A stretch of 64,000 nucleotides of DNA. Source: Microbacterium sp. AK031 (GTDB taxonomy: Bacteria > Actinomycetota > Actinomycetes > Actinomycetales > Microbacteriaceae). Shown piece by piece: positions 18,746-27,309 of this stretch (positions are counted from its first letter, which is position 1; every line of letters begins with the position of its first letter). Location of the stretch: contig NZ_JANUCA010000002.1 in assembly GCF_024807145.1 (NCBI RefSeq), positions 62,001 through 126,000 on the forward strand, given 5' to 3'. The translations under genes were made by a program, and so were the position numbers. The notes under the pieces were generated by a model that saw nothing but the letters and a program-made list of their open reading frames with translations, ran no database searches and had not been told where the DNA came from.

Positions 18746-19813
18746 TTACCTCGGAAGGGTCGGACCGGCCTCAAGCGTGCGCTCGTACTCACGCTGAGCC
18801 TCGAAGTTGAGTTCGGTCTTGCGTGCGCCACTGCGAGCGACCCATGCGCCGAACCAGATGGTGAGCTCGCGCCCGAAGACGAATGCGGCAATCGCGAGGG
18901 GGGCGAGCAGCTGGCTGCCGACGAGCTCGTTGCCCTCCGACGTCGAGATCAGCCAGAACGGCGCCTCGAACAGCTGGCCGAGAATGTGCCCGGCATAGGC
19001 GAACAGCCCGACGATGATGCCGAAGACGACCCACAGCCCCCAGCGGCCACGGTTGATGACGGCGCCGAGCAGCCAGAAGCCGATGAAGAACACGACGATC
19101 GGAACCCAGAAGCCCCAGGTCGTGAGCGGCGCCAGCGCGGCTTCGCCGATGTTCTCGACGGTGACGTCGCCTGCGAGGGCGCCGAGACCGAGCGCGGTGC
19201 CGAGGTACAGGATCGCGAACACGATGGTCGCGAGAAGCCCGATGCCGGCAGCGGTGCCGCGGTTGCCGCGGTCGCGCGGAGGCTCAGGCGCCTGCACGAA
19301 GATGGGCTGCTGTTGCTGCTGGGTGACCGGTGCGACGACCACGGTCGGCTCAGAGGGCACGACCCTCGTCTCGGCGTCGTCTGCCGCTGGCGGCAGGTAG
19401 GCGGTGTCGGCGATGGAGTCCGAACGCACCGTTTCGGCGTCAGCACGGTAGTCGGCGTTCGCGCGGTCCGCGCCGAAGGGGCCGGCCGTGGTGGCTGACG
19501 CGTCGGCACGATAGTCGGCGTTCGCTCGGTCGTCGTAGGACTCGGACTGCTGGTTGAGTTCAGGAGTCGCGAACGTTCCGGGGTGGGACTTCTCGGCATC
19601 TTCGAATGCAGCGAGGTCAGGGTCGACGGCGGGCTGGTCAGCAGCGGTCGGCTCGACGGAGCCCTGGGCGACAGAGTCCTGCTCGACGGAATCACTGTCG
19701 CCAGGAACCTCAGCGCCTGCCGCTGCTGCGTCGGCAAGTCCCTCGTTCGCGCTGTCGACGACGTCGTTGACGTCTTTCGGCCGCTCGGGCTGGGGAACCT
19801 CGGGGTCACTCAT
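18746..19813 (-). CDS. Membrane protein with acidic repeat-containing N-terminal region
   Basis: A 355-residue protein. The first ~190 residues are acidic and low-complexity, contain an 11-residue sequence DRANADYRADA twice and a run of five Gln, and look disordered and cytoplasmic. The remainder has five to six hydrophobic helices (GIGLLATIVFAILYLGTALG, WGFWVPIVVFFIGFWLLGAV, LWVVFGIIVGLFAYAG and others) and a short tail. ATG at 19813 has GAGAGGCG upstream; the open frame extends further but without coding signal. The DNA of the two repeats differs at synonymous positions, so the peptide is maintained by selection. Function unknown; such proteins in Microbacteriaceae are usually annotated only as hypothetical membrane proteins. 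Confidence 0.8.
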   Translation of the reverse strand: MSDPEVPQPERPKDVNDVVDSANEGLADAAAAGAEVPGDSDSVEQDSVAQGSVEPTAADQPAVDPDLAAFEDAEKSHPGTFATPELNQQSESYDDRANADYRADASATTAGPFGADRANADYRADAETVRSDSIADTAYLPPAADDAETRVVPSEPTVVVAPVTQQQQQPIFVQAPEPPRDRGNRGTAAGIGLLATIVFAILYLGTALGLGALAGDVTVENIGEAALAPLTTWGFWVPIVVFFIGFWLLGAVINRGRWGLWVVFGIIVGLFAYAGHILGQLFEAPFWLISTSEGNELVGSQLLAPLAIAAFVFGRELTIWFGAWVARSGARKTELNFEAQREYERTLEAGPTLPR

Positions 19814-19917
19814 GGGGGCGCCTCTCGTCGGATATGTGCAGTGCGAGGTTATCGCCGTGCAGGCCAACGGCCCCGGAGGCGTGCCGACGTGTCGCGTGAC
19901 CGGCGATGCTACGGGTT

Positions 19918-20079
19918 TCAGCGCTCGCCGGGAACGATCGCGCGCAGGGTGTCGCCGGCGTACTCGATCAGCAGCGGCCCCATCGGCATCGCCAGCCAGA
20001 GGAGTGCGACGATGACGCCGGCGCAGAAGAGTCCGGCAACCCAACTCATGGCGCGATTGCGTCCGCCCACCTGTGCCAT
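19918..20079 (-). CDS. Small single-span membrane protein
   Basis: A 53-residue protein starting MAQVGGRNRAMSWVAGLFCA with one or two hydrophobic segments and the C-terminal EYAGDTLRAIVPGER. ATG at 20079 has GGTGGAG close upstream and was chosen over an in-frame start at 20154. The sequence has the look of a short conserved Microbacteriaceae protein, but no function is known to me. Confidence 0.7.
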   Translation of the reverse strand: MAQVGGRNRAMSWVAGLFCAGVIVALLWLAMPMGPLLIEYAGDTLRAIVPGER

Positions 20080-20150
20080 GGCTCCACCGTACGACCAGTG
20101 CATGCGTCCACCCGAGATGACACGCGTGGAACCTCGCCGGGATGACTGCC

Positions 20151-20777
20151 TCATCGGCGACGAAGCCGCCAGAGGAGCCAGCCGCCGATCACGGGGATGA
20201 GGACGAAGATGAGCAGGATGCTGGAATGCCAGATGTCCAGCCCATACGGAATGAGCGGATTGTGCTCCTGCTCACCTGCGGGCACAGCCGAAGACGTGAT
20301 GAGTCGCGCGATCCAGATCACGACGGCGATGAGCGCCGCCACTGCGAACGGCAACGCGATCGCGACGATCTTCTCCCAGCGCCGCCACAGTGCACTCGAT
20401 GAGACGAGCACAGCCCCGACGAACCAGCCGACCACCGGGACGATGAACCCGCCGAAGGCGAAGACGAGTGCCGCTGCGATCGCGTAGCCGCGGGTCTCGA
20501 CGAGAGGTGCTTTCTGCGGCGTCAGAGCAGAGCGCTCCGATGGCGCGGCAGCGATCAACGTACTGACGGGCACCTCGGCCATCGCCTCACGAGCGATCGT
20601 GCCAGGATCACCGAGCTGCGCGATGCGGTCGGCCGTGGCCTCGGCATCCAGCCCGCCCAGCTCCTCCTCGATGCCGTCGTGGATCTCTGTCGCCACCCCA
20701 TACGGGAGGTCGGTCATCGCCGCATCGAGTCGTCGGAGAAGATCACGGCGCAGGCGGTCGGCGTCCGGTTCGGTCAT
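20151..20777 (-). CDS. HAAS-domain-type membrane protein partnered with PadR
   Basis: A 208-residue protein. Residues 1-75 form a soluble helical domain (MTEPDADRLRRDLLRRLDAA ... GLDAEATADRIAQLGDPGTI) of the HAAS/DUF1700 type, which is typically encoded beside PadR regulators. Four hydrophobic helices follow and the chain ends in RLRRR. ATG at 20777 is placed six bases after AGAGGA; a second ATG two codons upstream is too close to that element. The gene starts two bases after the PadR stop, so the two are coupled. The HAAS domain is thought to sense or transmit signals to PadR; here this is inference. Confidence 0.8.
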   Translation of the reverse strand: MTEPDADRLRRDLLRRLDAAMTDLPYGVATEIHDGIEEELGGLDAEATADRIAQLGDPGTIAREAMAEVPVSTLIAAAPSERSALTPQKAPLVETRGYAIAAALVFAFGGFIVPVVGWFVGAVLVSSSALWRRWEKIVAIALPFAVAALIAVVIWIARLITSSAVPAGEQEHNPLIPYGLDIWHSSILLIFVLIPVIGGWLLWRLRRR

Positions 20778-20779
20778 AT

Positions 20780-21106
20780 TCATTCCTCTCCCACGAACCC
20801 CGTGACGACACGGGCGAAGGGTGTCCACTGGGCGCGAAAGCGCGCGAGCTGCGCGGTGCCGGCATCCGTGAGTCGGTAGTACTTTCGCACAGGGCCGCTC
20901 TCGGACGGCAGATCGAACGTGCTGACCCAGCCGTTGTCGCGCAGGCGACCCAGGAGCGGATACAGAGTGCCGATGCTGGCGATCAGCCCGGCATCTGACA
21001 GTGCCTCCGCGAGCTGCCACCCGTACATCGGCTCACGCGCGAGGAGTCCGAGCACGCAGTACTCGACCACGCCCTTGCGCATCTGCGCGCCGACGTCCCC
21101 TGTCAT
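20780..21106 (-). CDS. PadR family transcriptional regulator
   Basis: A 108-residue winged-helix repressor: VVEYCVLGLLAREPMYGWQL, then IGTLYPLLGRLRDNGW (recognition helix) and the wing SGPVRKYYRLTDAGTAQL, all PadR hallmarks. The C-terminal helix that normally dimerises is short, making this a PadR-s1 type. It is followed immediately by a HAAS-like membrane gene. ATG at 21106 lies 28 bases from the end of the GH13 gene; an internal ATG at 21082 also fits. On the minus strand ACTTGT and ACCTTGT repeat 16 bases apart just upstream and could be its operator. Confidence 0.9.
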   Translation of the reverse strand: MTGDVGAQMRKGVVEYCVLGLLAREPMYGWQLAEALSDAGLIASIGTLYPLLGRLRDNGWVSTFDLPSESGPVRKYYRLTDAGTAQLARFRAQWTPFARVVTGFVGEE

Positions 21107-21133
21107 GCATCACAAGGTAGCATGCGAGACAAG

Positions 21134-23053
21134 TTAGTCGGTGCGGAGCGAGCCGTCCGGAAGCGCGACCCCGGGGAGCGACCACGCCGCGAACGCAGGA
21201 CCGTCGGCGGTGACGGCGACCGAACCGTCGGATGCCGCGGCCAGAGTCGCTTCCCCGAACAGGGACTCGGCGGACTCCGCACCGGCGAGCGCGCCAGCCG
21301 GGATCTCGACATCCGCTCCCCCGCGCGTCGCGAGGACCAGCACCGACTCCGCGGCGGACTCACGCACGAACACGATCGTCTCGTCGTCGATGTGCAGCCA
21401 GCGCATTCCGCCGCTGCCGAGCACCGGGTGCTCACGGCGCAGTGCGATCAGATGGCTGTACTGGGCGAGGAGTGCGGCGGTCGCGGACTCCGCCTCCGTG
21501 CCCCACGGCATCGGCGTGCGGCTGGCCTCGCCATCGGCGCCCGTCAGCCCGAACTCGTCGCCGGCGAAGACCACCGGCACACCCGGCATCGTCATCGACA
21601 GTCCGACGGCGACCGGCACGGTCCCGGGGGCCGCATTCGTCGCGAAGCGGCCGGTGTCGTGCGTGTCCAGCGGCTGCATGTTCCCGAGCCGCACCCGCCA
21701 CGGGATGCCACCGGTGAACCGCGCTACCGCTCCTGCGAAGTCGCGTGCGGTGTACCGAGGGATGCCGCCGATGGGCTGTCCGAAGAACCACGGCTCGGTC
21801 ATCTCTTCACCTTCTCCGGTGAACCACGACTCCCCGGTGGGCTCGCTCAGCCAACCCCACAGCGGACGGGTGAACGAGGGGTAGGTCATCGCCCCGTGCC
21901 ATCCGTCACCCTGCAGATCGCTGGCAGCATCGTTGGTCGACTCGCCCAGCAGGATCGCGTCGGGGTTGATCCGCAGCAGCGTCTCGCGCAGCAACTGTCG
22001 CACCTCGTCATTCAGGTCGATGTCGCCGAGCCGCCCGGTCATGTTGGCGACGTCGATGCGCCAGCCGTCGGCGCTGTACGGCGGCTTCAGCCACTTGGCG
22101 ACGATCGAGTCGTCACCGGAGATGAAGCGCTCGCGCAGCTCGTCTGAGGCCCAGTTGAACTTCGGCAGGGTCGGCGTGCCGAGCCACGACTCGTACTCGG
22201 TGTTGGCGTCGTCCGTGAAGTAGTAGTAGTTCTCCTCGACGGCGCCCGGGTGGCCGAGAGCGGCCTGGAACCACTCGTGCCGGTCACCGGAATGATTGCT
22301 GGTGAGATCCCCGATCACCCGGATGCCACGCGCGTGCGCCTCCTCGATCAACCGGATGTACGCCTCATCTCCCCCGAGGAGCGGATCGATCCGGTCGAAG
22401 CTGGAGGCGTCATAGCGGTGGTTGGATGCCGCGGGGAACACCGGCGTCAGGTACAGGAGGTTCACGCCGAGCGCGGTGAGGTGATCGAGGCGCTCGATGA
22501 TCCCTGGGATGTCGCCGCCGTAGAACTGCTGCGAGCGCCCCGGCATCACGGCATCCACCGGTTCGTCCCACTCCGCCGGGATCGCCCACTCCGGTGTCGG
22601 ATGCTCATCGGCCTCGGCCGAGCGCGCGAACCGGTCGGGGAACACCTGGTACATCACCGCTTCGTGCAGCCAGGCGGGCGGTGCGGGGTAGGCAACGAGC
22701 GCGAAATCCTCCGCATCGAGCGTCTCCAGGCGATGGATGCCGGTCTGGTTCAGCCACTCGACTGCGCCCCGCTCGCCATCGGGGCCGTCCTCATGCTGCA
22801 GCACGAAGCGGTAGCCGTGCCTGCGGTTGCGGACCGTGATCGGTGCCTCCCACCAGTCCCAGCCGTCGACGGAGCCGATGCGCACAGCATCCGTCCACGC
22901 GGGTTCGTGGTCGGGGTTGGAGCGGGTGCGGACAGCGGCGAGCGGACCGTAGCCAGCGGGCACACGCAGGCGCACTGTGACGACGTCGCCAAGATCGGGG
23001 GCGTCGTTGGAGACGTACAGCGCGGAGCCGTCGTGGTGGGGAAGAAGAGTCAT
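21134..23053 (-). CDS. Glycoside hydrolase family 13 (maltodextrin-degrading alpha-glucosidase/neopullulanase type)
   Basis: A 639-residue cytoplasmic enzyme without signal peptide. About 120 N-terminal residues form a beta domain, then the TIM barrel starts at AVMYQVFPDRFARS. The four GH13 regions are present: DLTSNHSGDRHEW (I), GWRIDVANMTG with the nucleophile Asp (II), LGESTND with the acid/base Glu (III) and DTHDTGRF with the transition-state Asp (IV). It follows malG in the same direction after 139 bases, so it probably hydrolyses the maltodextrins imported by MalEFG. MalZ-, cyclomaltodextrinase- or neopullulanase-like specificity cannot be told apart by eye. ATG at 23053 has AAAGG 7 bases upstream. 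Confidence 0.93.
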   Translation of the reverse strand: MTLLPHHDGSALYVSNDAPDLGDVVTVRLRVPAGYGPLAAVRTRSNPDHEPAWTDAVRIGSVDGWDWWEAPITVRNRRHGYRFVLQHEDGPDGERGAVEWLNQTGIHRLETLDAEDFALVAYPAPPAWLHEAVMYQVFPDRFARSAEADEHPTPEWAIPAEWDEPVDAVMPGRSQQFYGGDIPGIIERLDHLTALGVNLLYLTPVFPAASNHRYDASSFDRIDPLLGGDEAYIRLIEEAHARGIRVIGDLTSNHSGDRHEWFQAALGHPGAVEENYYYFTDDANTEYESWLGTPTLPKFNWASDELRERFISGDDSIVAKWLKPPYSADGWRIDVANMTGRLGDIDLNDEVRQLLRETLLRINPDAILLGESTNDAASDLQGDGWHGAMTYPSFTRPLWGWLSEPTGESWFTGEGEEMTEPWFFGQPIGGIPRYTARDFAGAVARFTGGIPWRVRLGNMQPLDTHDTGRFATNAAPGTVPVAVGLSMTMPGVPVVFAGDEFGLTGADGEASRTPMPWGTEAESATAALLAQYSHLIALRREHPVLGSGGMRWLHIDDETIVFVRESAAESVLVLATRGGADVEIPAGALAGAESAESLFGEATLAAASDGSVAVTADGPAFAAWSLPGVALPDGSLRTD

Positions 23054-23078
23054 GTCGGGCCTTTCAACGGACAGGACG

Positions 23079-23116
23079 GTGCAACAACACCGTCGGAGTG
23101 ATCGACGTGGTTGCAC
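23079..23116 (-). promoter_or_regulatory. Imperfect hairpin between malG and the GH13 gene
   Basis: Arms GTGCAAC (23079-23085) and GTTGCAC (23110-23116) with partial inner pairing in the 139-base gap. It may be an attenuator or mRNA-stability element; no U-tract follows. Confidence 0.3.
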
Positions 23117-23192
23117 GGCCGGATGCCATGACAGAGCCCTTTGGTTTTTCTTCTGTTGTGAGTCTGGCAGAACGCCTGCGTCGCCGCAGCGC

Positions 23193-24134
23193 TTACTTCA
23201 CGCTTCCTGCCGTGAGTCCGCCGACGATGTACTTCTGCAGCGCGAGGAACAGCGCGACCGGCAGGATCGCGGCTAGCACGGCGCCTGCCGCGAAGACACT
23301 CCAGTTCTTGGAGAACTCGTCGGAGACGAACTTGTACAGCCCGACCGCAAGGGTCTGCTTGTCGGGGTCGATGAGGATGACGCTCGCGAGGATGAACTCG
23401 CTGGATGTGCCGATGAAGCTCAGCAGCCCCACCACGGCGAGGATCGGCGCGACCAGTCGCAGGATGATGGTGAAGAAGATGCGGGCGTGGCCTGCACCGT
23501 CGATCTTCGCCGCCTCGTCGATGGACGCGGGCACGGTGTTGAAGAATCCGTACATCAGGTAGGTATTCGCGCCCAGCGCGCCGCCCAGGTAGATCATGAT
23601 CAGCCCGACGTGGGAGTTCAGTCCGATCGCGGGGAAGATGTCACCGATGGTCACCATCAGCAGGAAGATCGCGACCATCGCCAGCATCTGCGGGAACATC
23701 TGCACGACCAGCAGCGCGGTGAGGCTGAACCGGCGCCCGGTGAACCGCATCCGCGAGAACGAGTACGCCGCTAGCGCTCCGAGGAACACGGTTCCCACGC
23801 TCGTGACCAGGCCGATGACGAGCGTGTTCACGAACCAGGCGCCGTACGGGTGACGGGCCGTGTTGAACAATGTCACATAGCTCTCGAAGTTGAAGTTGCT
23901 GAACAGCGCGTTGGCGGTGAGCAATGTGCCGCCGGGATTCAGCGACGCCGAGAAGATGTAGAGCAGCGGGAAGAGCGCGAAGACGCCGATGACGATGCCG
24001 ACGATGTGCCGCCACCCGGTCTCGCGGAAGTACTTCTTGAACGGTCGACGCGGTTCCTTCGCCTCGCCGCGGACGCCGGCGGACTGGGTGACGATCGCGC
24101 TGGTGGACGGTGGTCGTGCAGTGCTGATGCTCAT
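23193..24134 (-). CDS. malG: Maltose/maltodextrin ABC permease, MalG type
   Basis: A 313-residue CUT1 permease with six membrane helices and a cytoplasmic N-terminus. The EAA loop that docks the ATPase is seen as PASIDEAAKIDGAGHARIFF. The N-terminal segment ends in RHIVGIVIGVFALFPLLYIF and the C-terminus in LQKYIVGGLTAGSVK, typical of MalG. Its ATG begins one base after the malF stop, so the two subunits are translationally coupled. No ATPase gene is present in the operon; a shared MsiK-type ATPase elsewhere is likely. Confidence 0.92.
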   Translation of the reverse strand: MSISTARPPSTSAIVTQSAGVRGEAKEPRRPFKKYFRETGWRHIVGIVIGVFALFPLLYIFSASLNPGGTLLTANALFSNFNFESYVTLFNTARHPYGAWFVNTLVIGLVTSVGTVFLGALAAYSFSRMRFTGRRFSLTALLVVQMFPQMLAMVAIFLLMVTIGDIFPAIGLNSHVGLIMIYLGGALGANTYLMYGFFNTVPASIDEAAKIDGAGHARIFFTIILRLVAPILAVVGLLSFIGTSSEFILASVILIDPDKQTLAVGLYKFVSDEFSKNWSVFAAGAVLAAILPVALFLALQKYIVGGLTAGSVK

Positions 24135-24135
24135 G

Positions 24136-25755
24136 TCAGTTCAGCTCCTCGAGTGCCTTGGTGCGGCGGAAGGCGAGCACCGAGATGGTTGCGACCAGGA
24201 TGAAGATGATGATCGAGAACGCGCTGGCCAGACCGTAGTCGGCGTTCGAGCCGACGAATGCGACCTTGTAGACCATCGTGATGAGGATGTCGGTCGCGCC
24301 GACGTTCACTCCGGCCGTGACATCCCTCGGCCCACCGCCGGTGAGCATGTAGATCAGGCTGAAGTTGTTGAAGTTGAACGCGAACGAGGAGATCAGCAGC
24401 GGTGCGACGGACACGAACAGCAGCGGCAGCTTGATCGCGTGGAACACTTGCCATGCACTTGCCCCGTCGACGCGCGCGGCCTCCTGGACGTCCTCGGGAA
24501 TGGCCTGCAGCGCCCCGGTGCAGATCAGGAACATGTACGGGAACCCGAGCCACAGGTTCACCAGCAGGATGCTGAACTTCGCCAGCCACTCGTTGGTGAG
24601 CCAGGGGATGTTCGCCCCACCCAGGAGCACCTCGTTGATGAAGCCGAACTCCTGGTTCATCATCCCGGCCCAGACCAGCGCCGAGAGGAAGCCGGGGAAC
24701 GCGTACGGCAGGATCATCAGCACGCGGTAGTACTTCTTGGACTTCATCCGTGGATCGTTGAACACGATCGCGACGAAGAGACCCAGCGCGAAGCAGGTGA
24801 ACACCGAGAGGAACGCGAAGACGAAGGTCCAGATGAGCACCGTGAAGAACGGGCCGCGGATGGATTCCTCTGAGAACGCCCTGACGAAGTTGTCGGCGCC
24901 GACGTTGATCTGCCAGCCGGGCATGAGCTCCGTGCCGTCGTCGGCCGTGAACGCCCCGGTGCCGATGTCGGAGTAGACGACCCCGCTTCGGGTGTCGGTC
25001 ATGGTGCCGGCGTCCTCGTCGTAGACGAGTTTGGAGAGATAGACGTAAGCCATCGATCCGTCAGGGGTGCGCAGAGCGCCGTCGTTAGGGTCGTCGGAGA
25101 GGGGGACTGCCATGTCGGCGATCGCGTTCTGGTTCGCGACGATCTGACCGAATCCGAGCGTGTTGTAGCCGGGGACGGAGACAGCCTTGTCGCCGTCCAT
25201 CTCGGCAACCGAGACCTCGGCGAGCGGGCGTTCGGAACCACCGAGCAGCACGTCTCCGTCGGATTCGGTCACCAGGAACGAGAACTCGCCGAGCTGCTCG
25301 ACGATGGTGAGCTCGTACGCGGGTGAGTCCGGCACGCGCTCCTGCGCGGCGAGCATGAGCGAGTTGACCGCGCTCTCTTTGGTGCTGTTGTGGCCGGTGC
25401 CGTAATTCGTGAATGCGATGTATCCGGTGTAGAGCGCCGCGAAGATCTGGAAGACGAACAGGAAGATGAGCCCGGGGACGAGGTACTTCGCGGGGAGGTT
25501 GCCGCGGCTGAAGTAGATCCAGTTCGCGGCTCCGGTGACGGCGAGGACGATGATCGCCGGGATCCACTGGTCGCTCTGGATGAGGACGAAGATCGCGTAG
25601 ATCGCGAGCGCATCGATGATGCCCAGCGCGATCACCTTGAACAGCAGCAGCTTCCAGCCACCGCTCGCGGCGTCGGCGATGTCGGCCGCCTGGCGCTGTC
25701 GCTTGGTCGGGGGCGCGGCCTCGGTGTCGCGGGCCTCGGTGGTGGGCGTCGTCAT
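24136..25755 (-). CDS. malF: Maltose/maltodextrin ABC permease, MalF type
   Basis: A 539-residue permease, long for CUT1 because it keeps a MalF-like extracytoplasmic insertion of about 170 residues (starting TNYGTGHNSTKES and ending before IRGPFFTVLIWTFVF). The first helices are near residues 30-70, the conserved core follows the insertion, and the EAA loop reads PEDVQEAARVDGASAWQVFH. The P2-like insertion is known in MalF to contact the binding protein. ATG at 25755 has GAGGAAGG upstream. malE precedes it across an 82-base gap with a strong hairpin and malG follows after one base. Confidence 0.93.
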   Translation of the reverse strand: MTTPTTEARDTEAAPPTKRQRQAADIADAASGGWKLLLFKVIALGIIDALAIYAIFVLIQSDQWIPAIIVLAVTGAANWIYFSRGNLPAKYLVPGLIFLFVFQIFAALYTGYIAFTNYGTGHNSTKESAVNSLMLAAQERVPDSPAYELTIVEQLGEFSFLVTESDGDVLLGGSERPLAEVSVAEMDGDKAVSVPGYNTLGFGQIVANQNAIADMAVPLSDDPNDGALRTPDGSMAYVYLSKLVYDEDAGTMTDTRSGVVYSDIGTGAFTADDGTELMPGWQINVGADNFVRAFSEESIRGPFFTVLIWTFVFAFLSVFTCFALGLFVAIVFNDPRMKSKKYYRVLMILPYAFPGFLSALVWAGMMNQEFGFINEVLLGGANIPWLTNEWLAKFSILLVNLWLGFPYMFLICTGALQAIPEDVQEAARVDGASAWQVFHAIKLPLLFVSVAPLLISSFAFNFNNFSLIYMLTGGGPRDVTAGVNVGATDILITMVYKVAFVGSNADYGLASAFSIIIFILVATISVLAFRRTKALEELN

Positions 25756-25788
25756 CGGCCTTCCTCGTTCGGGTCGTCGCAGCGGGAA

Positions 25789-25826
25789 GGGGTGGGGCGC
25801 ATCCTCGTCGGATGTCACCCCACCCC
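25789..25826 (-). promoter_or_regulatory. Stem-loop between malE and malF
   Basis: Arms GGGGTGGGG (25789-25797) and CCCCACCCC (25818-25826), extended inward by GCATCC/GGATG pairing. It follows the malE stop. Such structures between a binding-protein gene and its permeases usually stabilise the upstream mRNA or cause partial termination, giving binding protein in excess. Confidence 0.65.
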
Positions 25827-25837
25827 GGTGTCGATGT

Positions 25838-27079
25838 CTACTCGACCGCCGCCTGAACGTCGGCTGCCATGGTGTTCCACAGTGCGACCGGGTCGCCCTG
25901 GCCATTGATGATCGCCGCCTGCGTCACGCCCCAGAACTCCCACACGGCGCCCATCTCGGGGATGCTCGGCATCGGGACAGCGTTCGCGCCGACCTCACCG
26001 AAACCTGCGGTGATGGGGTCTGCGGCAACAGCCGCCTCGAACGATGCGGTCAATGCCGGCGTGCGGCCGCCGACCTCGTAGAGCGCGGTCTGCACCTCTT
26101 CACTGCCGACGTAGTTCAGGAGGAACTCGTTGGCTGCGAGACGGTTCTCGCTCTCTGCGCTGAGGAAGAAGCCCTGCACACCCGCGAACGGCTGCGCGTC
26201 CTCACCACCGGCCGACGGGATGGCGTCGACGGCGATGTTCAGGCCCGCTTCTTCGGCTGCCGGCACGTTCCACGGACCGGTGAGGAAGAACGGCGACTTG
26301 CCTGCCACGAAGTTCTCACGAGCGAGGTCGCCGGTGATGTTCGTGTTGAGCACGCCTGCGGCGCCCTGCTCTGCGAGCCACGTCGCGAAGCTCTGGCCGC
26401 CCTCGTTACCGATTTGCAGGTCGGCGGCGTTGTAGCTGCCATCGGCGTTGCTGCCGAAGACGGGAGCGCCGAACGAGGTCTGGAACGGGTACAGGTGGTA
26501 CGGGTCGGATGCCTCGGGGTCAAGGCCAACGATGAAGGGGTACTCCGTGCCGGCGGCCTGCCCCTTCGCGATCATGTCGGCGAAGTCGGTCGGCGCCTCG
26601 GGAGCGAGGTCGGTATTGCGCAGCAACGCGATGTTCTCGATCGCGTAGGGCACGCCATAGGTCTGACCCTCGTAGCTCCAGGCGTCGACGGCGACCTGCT
26701 CGAAGTCGCCTGCACGATCTCCCAGTTCGACCGGCGCGATGACGCCGTTCGTGGCGAGGACACCCAGCCAGTCGTGTGCGCCGACGGCGACGTCGGGCCC
26801 CTTGCCAGTCGGAACCTGCTGCACGAACTGGTCGCGGATCTCGCCGAACTCCTTCTGGACGAGCTTGACCTCGACGCCCGTGGCCTCGGTGAAGTCTGCA
26901 GCGGCGTCCTCCAGGACGCCGGCACGGTCAGCGTCGACCCAGACCGTGATCTCGCCGGAGAAGTCTGCCCCGTCGCCAGCGGAGTCTCCGGTGTCACCGG
27001 CTGCGCAGCCTGCCAGCGTCAGCGTCGAAACGACTGCGATGGCGCCGAATGCGGCGATGCCCCTCTTGTTCACCTTCAT
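25838..27079 (-). CDS. malE: Maltose/maltodextrin-binding lipoprotein
   Basis: A 413-residue extracellular solute-binding protein family 1 lipoprotein. The signal peptide MKVNKRGIAAFGAIAVVSTL ends in the lipobox LAGC with the acylated Cys at residue 25. The body shows family-1 features: ITVWVDADRAGVLEDAAADF, GPDVAVGAHDWLGVLATNG, FFLTGPWNVPA and GGRTPALTASFEAA. It starts the maltodextrin operon malE-malF-malG-GH13. Two LacI-type operators and a promoter lie between it and the divergent yajQ-family gene. The Mal assignment rests on the whole operon, including the MalF-type insertion. Confidence 0.92.
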   Translation of the reverse strand: MKVNKRGIAAFGAIAVVSTLTLAGCAAGDTGDSAGDGADFSGEITVWVDADRAGVLEDAAADFTEATGVEVKLVQKEFGEIRDQFVQQVPTGKGPDVAVGAHDWLGVLATNGVIAPVELGDRAGDFEQVAVDAWSYEGQTYGVPYAIENIALLRNTDLAPEAPTDFADMIAKGQAAGTEYPFIVGLDPEASDPYHLYPFQTSFGAPVFGSNADGSYNAADLQIGNEGGQSFATWLAEQGAAGVLNTNITGDLARENFVAGKSPFFLTGPWNVPAAEEAGLNIAVDAIPSAGGEDAQPFAGVQGFFLSAESENRLAANEFLLNYVGSEEVQTALYEVGGRTPALTASFEAAVAADPITAGFGEVGANAVPMPSIPEMGAVWEFWGVTQAAIINGQGDPVALWNTMAADVQAAVE

Positions 27080-27159
27080 TGGTGTGTGCCTCTCTCAGTG
27101 CGTGATCGTCCGGCGCTGTCGGTGGATGCACCGGTGCAGGCCGCTCGCGCCTGCAATCC

Positions 27160-27173
27160 TGCAAGCGCTTACA
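27160..27173. promoter_or_regulatory. LacI-family operator 1 of the maltodextrin operon
   Basis: TGCAAGCGCTTACA, a near-perfect 14-bp palindrome with the central CG typical of LacI-family operators. It overlaps the predicted -10 element by one base and extends into the start-site region, so a bound repressor would block transcription. Confidence 0.8.
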
Positions 27174-27202
27174 GTATGCAATGAATTCCGTCGCGTGCGC
27201 AA
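27173..27202 (-). promoter_or_regulatory. Predicted malE promoter
   Basis: On the minus strand TTGCGC (27197-27202) and CATACT (27173-27178) are 18 bases apart, just upstream of operator 1 and about 95 bases before malE. Confidence 0.5.
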
Positions 27203-27257
27203 TGCCTGGCGTCTCCGATACCAAGCCGTAATACAGGCGCCACCACGCTCGCCACCA

Positions 27258-27271
27258 TGGAAGCGCTTCCA
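27258..27271. promoter_or_regulatory. LacI-family operator 2 of the maltodextrin operon
   Basis: TGGAAGCGCTTCCA, a perfect 14-bp palindrome sharing the AAGCGCTT core of operator 1. The centres are 98 bases apart, which would permit looping. It also lies just upstream of the divergent yajQ-family gene and could affect it. Confidence 0.8.
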
Positions 27272-27309
27272 AATCCGCCATCGGGATGCCGGATCGATAG
27301 ACTGAGCCC

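Noticed and set aside
25616..27184. 522-codon plus-strand frame opposite malE and malF
   Set aside because: The minus strand encodes convincing MalE and MalF; the plus frame is a shadow.
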